In this document: positions 1 to 7,426 of the stretch, one piece after another | Layout: every line of letters begins with the position of its first letter | Numbering within the stretch: the stretch's first letter is position 1 | From: QQWI01 sp964522015 | GTDB lineage: Bacteria; Bacillota; Clostridia; Peptostreptococcales; Acidaminobacteraceae | NCBI GenBank assembly: GCA_964522015.1 | Contig: CAZFST010000020.1 | Coordinates: 17,360-81,359, forward strand | Direction of reading: 5' to 3' | DNA length: 64,000 nt | Program-made: the position numbers and the translations under genes | The notes under the pieces: model-generated | What the model was told of the DNA's origin: nothing | Seen by the model: only the letters and a program-made list of their open reading frames with translations | The model's database searches: none

Positions 1-2
1 AA

Positions 3-1691
3 AACCTTTCAACCGTTGCAAAATCAGCTGCAGATGGTGCTCTAATCGGTGCCAGAGGTAATAGTGGCATGATTCTCGCCCAATTCTTTTATGCCTTTTC
101 TTCTGAAATCAAACAGACAGAAGCAATGGAAATTAAGGATTTTATCAAAGCCATTAAAAATGCCTCTCATACCCTCTCAAAAGTTCTGATCAATCCGGTA
201 GAAGGTACCCTATTGACCATTATTCAAAGTTGGTCTGATTCACTTGAAATCAGATATAATGATACCTTAGCACTGGACGATTATGCAAGTGCGATTATGA
301 CGGATGTCCAAAAAGCTTTGGCTCGCACACCAGAACAATTGCCTTTACTAAAAGAAAAAGGCGTTGTTGACAGCGGTGCAAAGGGATTTTACCACTTTCT
401 TGAGGGCATCACACACTTTATTAAAACCGGACATCACTTGGATCAGAGTTCACTGGCTAAGGCCAACACCCACCCTAACATCCCCTCAATTGTGATTCCG
501 CCCCATACAGATCATGCAAACGATGAACAATTTCGCTATTGTTGCGAAGCACTTCTAAGAAATAGTCCGATAGATGATATGACCCTAAAGGCTAATCTCA
601 GCACTCTTGGGGATAGTCTAATCATTGCAGGTGGTCCCGGATTACAACATCTTCATTTGCATACTAGCCAGCCAGAAGCCTTCTTCTCAAGATTAACAGC
701 TTTTGGCACCGTTGATTACATGAAGGCCGACGATATGCAAATGCAAGCTGCTATCGTATCAGCCCCAAAAGGTCGCATCGCAATTGTAACAGATTCTATC
801 GCAGATTTATCTGAAGACTTTGCCATCAAACAACAAGTTACAGTTTTACCGCTTCACATCATTATAGATGGGGTGGATTATCTAGATCGCATAGCCATGA
901 CCACTAAGAGGTTTTACGATATTAATTCGAGTTTAACAGAGCAACCCCGTAGTTCAATGCCCAGCATGAAAGAAATCGAAAGCCTCTTCCAATTTCTCCT
1001 TGGCCACTTTGAAAGTATTTTAGTCATGAGTGTCAGTGACAAATTAAGTGGCACCTATAATCTCTTTCAAACCGTTGCAAAATCCTTAAATGTCCAATTC
1101 AAATCCGATCAAACCAGTGACCAAAAGATGGTTTCTTATGATCGTATAAGAGTTGTAAACACCCTTAAAAATTCAGGCGCCCAAGGATTATTGACCATGG
1201 CTGCCAGTGAATTTGCTCTCAGCGAACAAATCCTCTCTGATAAGCTATCAGCTCAAGAAGCCCTTTCACAGTTAGTGGCACATGTTGAACAACTGATTCC
1301 AAAAACCAATATTCTAGTCGCTGTAAACAATACTCAGTATCTTGCACGGAGCGGACGGGTCAGTATGCGGGCCGGCAATATCGTCAAAGCAATTGGTTTA
1401 AAACCAATTATGACATTGGATTCTGAGGGTAACGGGAAAGCTTATGGCGCCACATTCAGCACCCACTCAACCCGCCGCAAAATCATCAAGCAAATTATAA
1501 AAGTCCACAAGGAAAAAGGCATTCTTCAGTATAATATTGTTCACGCCGGTTGCCTAGATCAAGCGCAAACCTTTGCATCTCTAGTGGCAGCCCGCATCGG
1601 CATTGAACCTGCCTACATTTCTGAAATATCGCCTATTGTCAGTGCAACAGCAGGCGAAGGTGCCATTGCCATCAGCTACATTACAAAATGA
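3..1691 (+). CDS. FakA-type fatty acid kinase domain fused to DegV-type fatty-acid-binding domain (5' end missing)
   Basis: The reading frame is open from the window edge, so the start codon lies upstream. The first visible residues include GARGNSG, a hallmark of the DAK-L/FakA nucleotide-binding domain, which phosphorylates fatty acids carried by FakB. From about the middle a DegV domain begins (IVTDSIADLSEDF, then SSMPSM, SDKLSGTYN and a GEGAIAI end), the family that binds the acyl chain. FakA and FakB/DegV are usually separate proteins; here they are in one chain. Role inferred: activation of exogenous fatty acids for phospholipid synthesis. The next gene follows after 22 bases, suggesting co-transcription. 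Confidence 0.85.
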   Translation, partial: NLSTVAKSAADGALIGARGNSGMILAQFFYAFSSEIKQTEAMEIKDFIKAIKNASHTLSKVLINPVEGTLLTIIQSWSDSLEIRYNDTLALDDYASAIMTDVQKALARTPEQLPLLKEKGVVDSGAKGFYHFLEGITHFIKTGHHLDQSSLAKANTHPNIPSIVIPPHTDHANDEQFRYCCEALLRNSPIDDMTLKANLSTLGDSLIIAGGPGLQHLHLHTSQPEAFFSRLTAFGTVDYMKADDMQMQAAIVSAPKGRIAIVTDSIADLSEDFAIKQQVTVLPLHIIIDGVDYLDRIAMTTKRFYDINSSLTEQPRSSMPSMKEIESLFQFLLGHFESILVMSVSDKLSGTYNLFQTVAKSLNVQFKSDQTSDQKMVSYDRIRVVNTLKNSGAQGLLTMAASEFALSEQILSDKLSAQEALSQLVAHVEQLIPKTNILVAVNNTQYLARSGRVSMRAGNIVKAIGLKPIMTLDSEGNGKAYGATFSTHSTRRKIIKQIIKVHKEKGILQYNIVHAGCLDQAQTFASLVAARIGIEPAYISEISPIVSATAGEGAIAISYITK

Positions 1692-1713
1692 GCCATTTAG
1701 TCTGGAGGTTTTT

Positions 1714-2508
1714 ATGAATTCACTGATCCTAGCTAGTCTCATCATCGGTGCCTACTTTTTCTTATTCTTTATAGTCGGCACCCTCATCAAAAATAACGCC
1801 ATTGTGGATTTAGGCTGGGGCATGGGTTTTGTGGTGACAGCGTTCTTAATCATCATTTTCCGCTGGTCAACTACTGCCGAAGCCCCAAGCCCCATTGACT
1901 TCCTATTATTGGCCATCACCGCCATGTGGGGTCTTCGTTTAAGCTTCCATATCTTTAAGCGAAATCACAATAAGCCAGAGGATTTCCGCTATGCGGCATG
2001 GCGGCAAGAATGGGGCGTATGGGTGGTACCAAGGGCTTTTTTACAGGTCTACTTACTACAGGGATTTATGATGCTCATCATTGGCAGCCCTGTGTTTTAT
2101 GCTTTAAACCGCTCCAAATTGACCATGGGTGCTGGTCCCCTCACTTTGCTTGCAATTGGCCAAATCATCTGGCTAATTGGCTATTATTTTGAAGTAATTG
2201 GCGATCGACAACTGGCTCAGTTCAAAATGAATCCCAAGAATAAGGGCACCATTCTACAAACAGGACTTTGGAAAATCACAAGACACCCCAATTATTTTGG
2301 GGAAGCAACCATGTGGTGGGGCATCTCTATTATGGTGATTGCATCAACAGGATGGTGGTTTTCCCTGCTTAGTCCAGTCATTATCACCTATTTACTCCTA
2401 TTTGTATCCGGCGTACCCTTACTAGAAAAAAAATATGCAGGACGGGCTGATTTTGAAGCCTATTGTCTAAGAACTTCAAAATTCCTACCCTGGTTTCCAA
2501 AAAAATAG
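1714..2508 (+). CDS. DUF1295 / steroid 5-alpha-reductase-like membrane protein
   Basis: About 264 residues with several hydrophobic helices and the DUF1295 signature: an early VDLGWGMGF, a central RNHNKPEDFRYAAWR, and a C-terminal GLWKITRHPNYFGE followed by YCLRTSKFLPWFPKK. The family resembles steroid 5-alpha-reductases and isoprenylcysteine methyltransferases, and its substrate in bacteria is unknown. The ATG at 1714 was chosen because it follows TGGAGG and lies beyond the end of the preceding FakA/DegV gene; the frame is open further upstream but without a ribosome site. A lipid-related role would fit the neighbour, but this is inference. Confidence 0.8.
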   Translation: MNSLILASLIIGAYFFLFFIVGTLIKNNAIVDLGWGMGFVVTAFLIIIFRWSTTAEAPSPIDFLLLAITAMWGLRLSFHIFKRNHNKPEDFRYAAWRQEWGVWVVPRAFLQVYLLQGFMMLIIGSPVFYALNRSKLTMGAGPLTLLAIGQIIWLIGYYFEVIGDRQLAQFKMNPKNKGTILQTGLWKITRHPNYFGEATMWWGISIMVIASTGWWFSLLSPVIITYLLLFVSGVPLLEKKYAGRADFEAYCLRTSKFLPWFPKK

Positions 2509-2542
2509 AGGCTCTGCCGAGTAATCGGCAGGCCTCTTCTCT

Positions 2543-3874
2543 TTAATAGTCCGTGAAAACATCAATGTAAAAATCACTACCTGGCAGTTTTCCGCCAATG
2601 GTCTTTGGTTCAAAGTCAAATAGTACTTTAAGGTACTTTTCAATGGCAACTTTTGATGCTGATGCGGTTTCAAATCGATACCCACTTCTTGGAATGGCAA
2701 CTTCTACAATATCCGCTGCAAAATTCAGTTGGGGTAATTGATCTACAAGTTTTGCAATGGCTTTTGGATTAGCATTCATATTGGCAATGTCTGTTTTAAA
2801 TTCCCTTAGAAAACTCCGTACCAAGTCTTGATTTTTATCTAAGAATTCTCTACGTACCACCACCACATTCATTGGCATCCCTTGGCCATTAAAAGCAGCT
2901 TTCCATGCATCGTCAAAAGCATAGAGGACACGGGCATTTTTATTCTTTGCCAGTGCTATACTGGCCGCCGGTTCTGGTAAAACGGCCACTCCGTCCTTCA
3001 CTTGACCACTGGCCAACGCCGTTGCCAATGTAGAGGCTGTGTCATAGGCAAACTTATAAGATAAATCTGATTTTGGATTGAGCCCATTGGCTTCGGCTAA
3101 AGCTTTGAAGGCAACTTCTGGGGTTGAACCCTGTCCAAATATATCGATTTGTTTACCTTTAAGATCAGACCAAGACTTAATTTGAGGATCAGTGGTTATA
3201 ACGGACAGTAATCCCCAGATATTTGTGGAAACAATGGCTACTTGGCCCTTGGATTGATTATAAACGATTGAAGCCATATTTGTTGGCATAAAGGCCATGT
3301 CGATTTCGCCCTTAATGAGCTTGGCTGGTAGTAACTGAGGATTGGCCAGTACTTCATAGCTAAGATCAGCATTTTCGCCTAGGTAGTTGTTTGTAATGAG
3401 CTGAGCCATGGCAACCCCTGTTGGACCATTCAATGTGGCGACTCTGAATTTTTCCTTTTTATTGGTGGTTATGGCTAACTGATCTTTAGTTGCAGTGATG
3501 GCAACCCCAAATACCTGCTCCACCACATGGGCGGGCACTAAAAAACGACCATTTTTCATTTGGGACTTTTGGTCCATCATCAGTTTTTTGCCATTGACTA
3601 GAAAACTATTCTCCCCGATTTTAAAACTGGCAGACAATGTTTTTACTCTGATGTTGGCAGTCTGGGTCCCGCTGTTAAAGGACACCCCGGCCCCTAAGGC
3701 TTCAAATGTATCCCGAAGGGGTAACATCATAGTATTGCCAATTCGCATGGGATCCACCTTGTATTTAAGTGCTAATGCCTTGCCGTCTAGCTTCAAGGCC
3801 ACATCTGCAAAAGCAGTTTGACTTAGGATTAACATCAGTACAAGTGCCAGGGCACAAATTCTTTTTTTAAACAT
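2543..3874 (-). CDS. ABC-type substrate-binding protein with N-terminal copper-amine-oxidase-N domain, Fur-boxed
   Basis: About 443 residues. A signal peptide (MFKKR then a hydrophobic run ending QTAFA) is followed by a copper amine oxidase N-terminal-like repeat region (KLDGKALALKYKVDP, LPLRDTFEALGAGVSF, FLVPAHVVEQVFGV, residues about 25-130) and then an NMT1/THI5-like periplasmic binding fold (FRVATLNGPTGVAM, KGEIDMAFMP, WSDLKGKQIDIFGQG). The start at 3874 has an AAAGGAGA site; the upstream in-frame start has none. No permease or ATPase gene is adjacent, so the transporter partner is elsewhere or lost. A perfect Fur-type operator in the 5' UTR suggests iron control. Ligand unknown. Confidence 0.8.
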   Translation of the reverse strand: MFKKRICALALVLMLILSQTAFADVALKLDGKALALKYKVDPMRIGNTMMLPLRDTFEALGAGVSFNSGTQTANIRVKTLSASFKIGENSFLVNGKKLMMDQKSQMKNGRFLVPAHVVEQVFGVAITATKDQLAITTNKKEKFRVATLNGPTGVAMAQLITNNYLGENADLSYEVLANPQLLPAKLIKGEIDMAFMPTNMASIVYNQSKGQVAIVSTNIWGLLSVITTDPQIKSWSDLKGKQIDIFGQGSTPEVAFKALAEANGLNPKSDLSYKFAYDTASTLATALASGQVKDGVAVLPEPAASIALAKNKNARVLYAFDDAWKAAFNGQGMPMNVVVVRREFLDKNQDLVRSFLREFKTDIANMNANPKAIAKLVDQLPQLNFAADIVEVAIPRSGYRFETASASKVAIEKYLKVLFDFEPKTIGGKLPGSDFYIDVFTDY

Positions 3875-3888
3875 GAGATTCTCCTTTG

Positions 3889-3903
3889 TGATAATGATTA
3901 TCA
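3889..3903 (-). promoter_or_regulatory. Fur-type operator (7-1-7 palindrome)
   Basis: TGATAATGATTATCA is an exact match to the Bacillus Fur consensus TGATAATNATTATCA. It lies between the predicted transcription start and the ribosome site of the substrate-binding protein, a position suited to repression. PerR and Zur boxes differ at the outer bases, so Fur is preferred. Confidence 0.8.
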
Positions 3904-3916
3904 AGTTGACCAACCT

Positions 3917-3945
3917 ATCATACCATACGGCCTATGTTACGTCAA
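3917..3945 (-). promoter_or_regulatory. Sigma-A-like promoter of the substrate-binding protein
   Basis: On the minus strand TTGACG, 17 bases, TATGAT. The start of transcription would fall just before the Fur box. It is divergent from the arsR promoter. Confidence 0.75.
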
Positions 3946-4017
3946 TTTTTTAACAGGAACTGCGCTTTCCAATTTTACAGGAACTGCTAACCACTATTTC
4001 ACAGGTGCCATCTGCCA

Positions 4018-4046
4018 TTGACAAAGTTTTGTTACTGGTGTATTAT
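4018..4046 (+). promoter_or_regulatory. Sigma-A-like promoter of arsR
   Basis: TTGACA, 17-base spacer, TATTAT. The predicted start of transcription falls just before the CATATGCGCATATG palindrome. Confidence 0.75.
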
Positions 4047-4057
4047 CTTTATATACC

Positions 4058-4071
4058 CATATGCGCATATG
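4058..4071 (+). promoter_or_regulatory. Likely ArsR/SmtB operator palindrome
   Basis: CATATGCGCATATG is a perfect 14-base palindrome lying just after the predicted start of transcription of arsR. ArsR/SmtB repressors typically bind AT-rich palindromes of this kind, so autoregulation is inferred. Confidence 0.7.
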
Positions 4072-4099
4072 AGAATTAATCCGATTAAGGGAGTTTATC

Positions 4100-4450
4100 A
4101 TGAACCAACTCACTAGCATATTCAAATTACTATCCGACGAAACAAGACTTAGAATGATGGTTCTTTTATATCAACAAGAACTCTGTGTTTGCCAACTCAG
4201 CGGTATTTTAGAAGCCCCACAACCCCGCATCTCAAAGAATTTATCAAAGCTCAGAGACCTGAACTTAGTCAGCGATGTGAGGAAGGATAAGTTTGTTTAC
4301 TATTCGCTCCGAACAGAAAACCTACTTTTAATGGAAATGCTTGAGGCAATATTGGATGCCATAACTGACTACCCGCAATTAAAGCGGGATCAAGAGCGCT
4401 TAAGTACCAAAGCCATTTATATAACACAGTTAAGCGAAACACTTGAGTAG
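4100..4450 (+). CDS. ArsR/SmtB-family metalloid-responsive repressor
   Basis: 116 residues, the normal size of the family. It has the winged-helix core KLLSDETRLRMMVLL and the ELCVCQL motif, with C29 and C31 where ArsR proteins bind As(III)/Sb(III). The recognition region reads APQPRISKNLSKLRDLNLV. The expected role is to repress its own transcript and the downstream permease and thioredoxin until metalloid binds. A promoter and a palindrome lie immediately upstream, and a repeat array starts over the stop codon. Confidence 0.9.
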   Translation: MNQLTSIFKLLSDETRLRMMVLLYQQELCVCQLSGILEAPQPRISKNLSKLRDLNLVSDVRKDKFVYYSLRTENLLLMEMLEAILDAITDYPQLKRDQERLSTKAIYITQLSETLE

Positions 4451-4560
4451 TTGAACCCCGGAGCAGTTCAACCTCAGAGTAGTTGAACCCCAGAGCAGTT
4501 CAACCTCAAAGTAGTTGAACCCCAGAGCAGTTCAACATCTGTGTGGTTGAACCCCTAAGG
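4447..4560 (+). repeat. Array of alternating GTTGAAC/GTTCAAC half-sites (32-bp tandem repeat)
   Basis: Three full copies and one partial copy of a 32-base unit starting GTAGTTGAACCCC. The 7-mer GTTGAAC and its reverse complement GTTCAAC alternate exactly every 16 bases: 4450, 4466, 4482, 4498, 4514, 4530 and 4546, always with 9-base spacers. Any two adjacent elements can form a 7-bp hairpin, giving mutually exclusive RNA folds. The array begins within the arsR stop codon and ends just before the permease ribosome site. Confidence 0.9.
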
Positions 4561-4568
4561 AGCCCATT

Positions 4569-5573
4569 ATGTTTCTCTTCACCTGGTTAAACGACCAACT
4601 TTTAAAAATGACCTGGCTTTCAAATCTTGTGGCATCACTGGTTGAAAATGTATTTGGCCTGGATGTCACCGAAAGACTTGGCGGTAGTATTCACTTTTTT
4701 ATCTACGATGTGATTAAGATTTTTATTCTACTTTCTGTCTTGATCTTTACTGTATCTTATATTCAAAGTTATTTTTCACCAGAGAGAACGAGAAAAATCC
4801 TCGGGAAACAAAATGGTCTTGTAGCCAATGCATTAGGCGCTTTACTCGGCACGATTACACCCTTTTGTTCCTGTTCATCCATTCCACTTTTTATTGGATT
4901 CACATCAGCTGGACTGCCAATCGGTGTTACATTTTCATTTTTGATTTCTTCTCCCCTTGTTGATTTGGCTTCTGTAGTTTTGCTTGCCAGTATTTTCAAT
5001 TGGAAAATTTCTATTGCATATGTGGTTGTAGGTCTCTTACTTGCCATCATTTCGGGAACATTGATTAGTAAATTGAAACTGGAAAAGTATGTAGAGTCTT
5101 TTGTCTATAATAGCAAAGCTAACTCTCTCCCAGAAGAAACCTTAACCATCAAAGATCGTATCGCCATTTCAAAGGAACAAGTCTTAGATATTATTCAAAA
5201 AGTTTGGCTCTATATCTTAATTGGCGTTGGTATCGGCGCGGCCATTCATAACTGGATACCTGAATCTGTCATTGTTGCTGTCCTTGGTGAAGATAAATGG
5301 TATTCCGTATTATTGGCAACCCTGGTGGGTATCCCAATGTATGCAGATATTTTTGGAACCCTCCCAATAGCAGAAGCATTGGTTACAAAAGGTGTTGGGA
5401 TTGGTACTGCACTTGCCTTTATGATGGCCGTTACAGCACTCTCATTACCATCAATGATTCTATTGAAAAAAGTTGTTAAAACTAGACTTTTACTGACCTT
5501 TGCTGGTATTGTCACAATCGGCATACTAATCATTGGTTATACTTTTAACGCCTTTGGTTATTTACTTTTATAG
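4569..5573 (+). CDS. DUF318 / ArsP-like permease
   Basis: 334 residues with about eight predicted membrane helices in two blocks. The family motif TPFCSCSSIPLFIGF is near residues 97-112, followed by GLPIGVTFSFLISSPLVD; the second half repeats the theme with GIPMYADIFGTLPIAEAL. Members include ArsP exporters of trivalent organoarsenicals and uncharacterised YraQ-type permeases. The ArsR-family gene upstream and CxxC thioredoxin downstream form a common clostridial cluster. Export of a metalloid or thiol-linked substrate is inferred. Confidence 0.85.
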   Translation: MFLFTWLNDQLLKMTWLSNLVASLVENVFGLDVTERLGGSIHFFIYDVIKIFILLSVLIFTVSYIQSYFSPERTRKILGKQNGLVANALGALLGTITPFCSCSSIPLFIGFTSAGLPIGVTFSFLISSPLVDLASVVLLASIFNWKISIAYVVVGLLLAIISGTLISKLKLEKYVESFVYNSKANSLPEETLTIKDRIAISKEQVLDIIQKVWLYILIGVGIGAAIHNWIPESVIVAVLGEDKWYSVLLATLVGIPMYADIFGTLPIAEALVTKGVGIGTALAFMMAVTALSLPSMILLKKVVKTRLLLTFAGIVTIGILIIGYTFNAFGYLLL

Positions 5574-5682
5574 CACCTCTATGCATAATAAAAGTATTAC
5601 TAATGAATTTTTCTGTTTTCTGAAAATTAATCATTGCTTAACTGTTTTCCAAAACTAAATTAGCCCATAGGAGGCATTTATC

Positions 5683-5919
5683 ATGATCATCAAAATTTTA
5701 GGTTCAGGTTGTTCGAATTGCACTAAACTAGAGGCCCATGCTAAAGAAGCGGTGAAACAATTAGGACTGGATGCAACCATTGAAAAGGTCACTGATTTTC
5801 AAGACATAATGGCATATGGTGTGATGAAAACCCCTGCCATTGTTGTGGACGAAGTGGTTAAATCCATGGGCCGTGTTTTATCCGTGGAAGATATTGTGAA
5901 GTTGTTGAAGACCTTGTAA
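5683..5919 (+). CDS. Small thioredoxin-like protein (TM0996/MTH895 type)
   Basis: 78 residues: a beta start MIIKILG, the redox motif GSGCSNCTK with C10 and C13, and the cis-proline segment MKTPAIVVDE, as in the glutaredoxin-sized redox-active disulfide protein family. It has a strong ribosome site (TAGGAGG). These proteins frequently accompany DUF318 permeases and ArsR regulators and may deliver or reduce the permease substrate. The gap of about 110 bases before it holds no recognisable feature. Confidence 0.88.
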   Translation: MIIKILGSGCSNCTKLEAHAKEAVKQLGLDATIEKVTDFQDIMAYGVMKTPAIVVDEVVKSMGRVLSVEDIVKLLKTL

Positions 5920-5954
5920 GGTTGCTTCGATGTTGTAAAACTTTTGAAATAAAC

Positions 5955-5983
5955 TTTCGATTTTGCTGCGAAAAGGTTATACT
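5955..5983 (+). promoter_or_regulatory. Possible promoter of the first leader-peptide cassette
   Basis: TTTCGA, 17-base spacer, TATACT. The -35 is weak but the -10 is good, and the same TATACT is used before the second cassette. It overlaps the start of the terminator hairpin of the preceding gene. Confidence 0.45.
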
Positions 5984-6017
5984 AAAGCTAGCTCAAGTAG
6001 AGCTAGCTTTTATTTTA
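5984..6017 (+). terminator. Rho-independent terminator after the thioredoxin-like gene
   Basis: An 11-bp perfect stem, AAAGCTAGCTC and GAGCTAGCTTT, with a 5-base loop, followed by TTTTATTTTAT. Confidence 0.75.
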
Positions 6018-6067
6018 TGTTGGTTTGTGAGTCACCCCAAACCATGACTATATCAGGAGGACTTATT

Positions 6068-6094
6068 TTGAGAAAACTTATTCAACTTGCATAG
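6068..6094 (+). CDS. Leader peptide MRKLIQLA (attenuator of the CD3324-family gene)
   Basis: An 8-codon ORF starting at TTG, 7 bases after a perfect AGGAGG, and ending in TAG. The same layout and a similar peptide, MRKFSIYA, occur 570 bases downstream before the next gene. Its 3' end can pair with the following segment, as in ermC-type translational attenuators. It is too short to find by coding statistics; the call rests on the ribosome site, the repeat of the design and the RNA pairings. Confidence 0.65.
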   Translation: MRKLIQLA

Positions 6095-6192
6095 CAGAAG
6101 CTATTGCAAAATATAATTAGTGGTCTATACCATGAATTTTCAATAGCTTTTGCATAATCCTAAACATCAACAGTAACTTTTAGGAGGCGCAA
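6086..6192 (+). promoter_or_regulatory. Four-segment translational attenuator upstream of the CD3324-family gene
   Basis: Segment 1 (6087-6095, the leader end) pairs with segment 2 (GCTATTGCAA, 6100-6109). Segment 2 with its flanks (6094-6112) also pairs with segment 3 (6136-6153), giving an 18-bp stem with one bulged C. Segment 3 and the bases after it (TTGC 6150-6153 and TCCTAAA 6158-6164) can pair with the gene's Shine-Dalgarno region (TTTAGGA 6179-6185 and GCAA 6189-6192). So 1:2 plus 3:4 hides the ribosome site and 2:3 frees it. The pairings were read by eye; no energies were computed. Confidence 0.6.
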
Positions 6193-6193
6193 G

Positions 6194-6472
6194 ATGAGCT
6201 ATATTAATGCTAAAAATGTATTACCAAATGACATTATCGCTTTAATCCAGGATTACATAGATGGTGATTACCTCTACATTCCAAAAAAAGAAGTTCATAA
6301 AAAAGCTTGGGGTGATAATACCTCTACACGATTCGAACTGGCAAACAGAAATTTTAATATGTTATTAGAAGCAATCGCAGGGGCAACAACCGCACAACTT
6401 GCAGATAAGTACTTTTTATCGATTAAGAGCGTTCAACGGATTTTATTAAATGAACGCAAAAAGACTGCCTAG
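6194..6472 (+). CDS. CD3324-family helix-turn-helix protein
   Basis: 92 residues with the family pattern VLPNDIIALIQDYIDGDYLYIPKK, then WG and a C-terminal ATTAQLADKYFLSIKSVQRIL that reads as a homeodomain-like HTH. The family is widespread and uncharacterised in Clostridia and resembles Mor-type activators. It starts at ATG 8 bases after AGGAGG, preceded by the leader peptide and attenuator. A terminator follows, so it is probably its own transcript. A DNA-binding role is inferred from the HTH only. Confidence 0.8.
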   Translation: MSYINAKNVLPNDIIALIQDYIDGDYLYIPKKEVHKKAWGDNTSTRFELANRNFNMLLEAIAGATTAQLADKYFLSIKSVQRILLNERKKTA

Positions 6473-6517
6473 TTTATCACAAACGTAGATGATACCCATG
6501 GCAGTACACCATATTAG

Positions 6518-6552
6518 ATGAGCCCAAATCCCCTGGATTTAGGCTCATTTTT
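6518..6552 (+). terminator. Rho-independent terminator after the CD3324-family gene
   Basis: TGAGCC-c-AAATCC pairs with GGATTT-a-GGCTCA across a 3-base loop, followed by a T run. Confidence 0.8.
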
Positions 6553-6573
6553 ATTTCTAGATCATTCATGAGG

Positions 6574-6602
6574 TCGCAATCCTCTATGTGCGCAGCTATA
6601 CT
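6574..6602 (+). promoter_or_regulatory. Possible promoter of the second leader-peptide cassette
   Basis: TCGCAA, 17 bases, TATACT. It has the same -10 as the first cassette and a poor -35. Confidence 0.4.
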
Positions 6603-6635
6603 AACAATGCAGACACACTTTAGGAGGAACTATCT

Positions 6636-6662
6636 ATGAGAAAATTTTCAATTTATGCTTAG
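6636..6662 (+). CDS. Leader peptide MRKFSIYA (attenuator of the DUF1062 gene)
   Basis: An 8-codon ORF, ATG to TAG, 8 bases after AGGAGG. It matches the first leader in length, in the first three residues and in the terminal Ala-stop. The stop codon is immediately followed by the long hairpin, as in the first cassette. Confidence 0.65.
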   Translation: MRKFSIYA

Positions 6663-6751
6663 CAAAGGCTATGCATAAGGGATCATAATTGACGTTATGA
6701 ATAGCCTTTGCTTCTAACCTAGACAATTTCAATCTAACTGTTAGGAGAAGC
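6654..6751 (+). promoter_or_regulatory. Four-segment translational attenuator upstream of the DUF1062 gene
   Basis: Segment 1 (TATGCTTAGC, 6654-6663) pairs with segment 2 (GCTATGCATA, 6668-6677) with one mismatch. Segment 2 and flank (6661-6678) pairs with segment 3 (6695-6712) as 12 bp, one mismatch, then 5 bp. The end of segment 3 (GCTTCTAAC, 6710-6718) can pair with the Shine-Dalgarno region (GTT at 6740 and AGAAGC at 6746-6751). The pairings are mutually exclusive in the ermC manner. Read by eye, not folded computationally. Confidence 0.6.
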
Positions 6752-6755
6752 TAAT

Positions 6756-7328
6756 ATGCGCTATTTGAATCAAATCAAGTGGGAGATCACCCCAATTACT
6801 TTACCAACCGTCACCAAAGTCTGTCCAAAATGCAGCAAGCAGGCTGACTACATCAATACCGAAAAATTTCGTGTCAATGCCAATAAAAAGAACCTAGACG
6901 TCTGGCTAATTTATCAGTGCAGTAAATGTAAGTCCACATTGAACCTAACCCTATTTGAAAGGATACATCCTAAAGACCTTGATGCAAACTGCCATGAACG
7001 TCTCTTGAAGAATGACCCAAACCTTGCTAGGGAGTATGGCTTTAATCGCGGTATTCATAGCAAGAACAATCTCGTTCTAAATTTAGACACTGTGGACTAT
7101 CGCATCGACGGACCAGCTTTCAACATGGAAACTACCCAACAGATGACCATCGAAATAAGTTGTCAGTATCCTCTTGATTTGAGACTTGATACGATCTTAA
7201 GTAAAAAGTTGGACTGTTCCCGTTCTCACATTAAGAAACTTTTTGAAACATCTCAGATTCAAAGCGCAGACGCTACATATCGTTCAAAGATTTTAAAGGG
7301 ACGTATTGTTAAAATTTCGAAAAAATAA
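6756..7328 (+). CDS. DUF1062 protein: zinc ribbon plus S4-like RNA-binding end
   Basis: 190 residues. The N-terminal part has two Cys pairs (VCPKCSKQ and YQCSKCKS, residues about 23-60) forming a likely zinc ribbon. The C-terminal 50 residues read like an S4 RNA-binding domain (DLRLDTILSKKLDCSRSHIK, then a KGRIVKI end). The DUF1062 family is uncharacterised. The zinc ribbon plus S4-like layout suggests ribosome or RNA binding, which would fit control by a ribosome-sensing leader, but this is inference. The start has a TTAGGAG site that the upstream structure can hide. Confidence 0.75.
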   Translation: MRYLNQIKWEITPITLPTVTKVCPKCSKQADYINTEKFRVNANKKNLDVWLIYQCSKCKSTLNLTLFERIHPKDLDANCHERLLKNDPNLAREYGFNRGIHSKNNLVLNLDTVDYRIDGPAFNMETTQQMTIEISCQYPLDLRLDTILSKKLDCSRSHIKKLFETSQIQSADATYRSKILKGRIVKISKK

Positions 7329-7426
7329 ATAAAGCTATTTTCCCATTTGCCCTAGAAAACGCTTGCATAAAGAGGTACAATAAAACCCTAAGTACAATTA
7401 TTGAACTACCTACAAGGGGGCTATTT

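Noticed and set aside
4447..4560. Possible CRISPR array
   Set aside because: Intervals between the repeated 7-mers are themselves repeated rather than unique, the units are directly tandem and no cas gene is near.
5246..5533. Minus-strand ORF within the permease gene
   Set aside because: It is a shadow of a membrane-protein gene whose motifs are clear on the plus strand.
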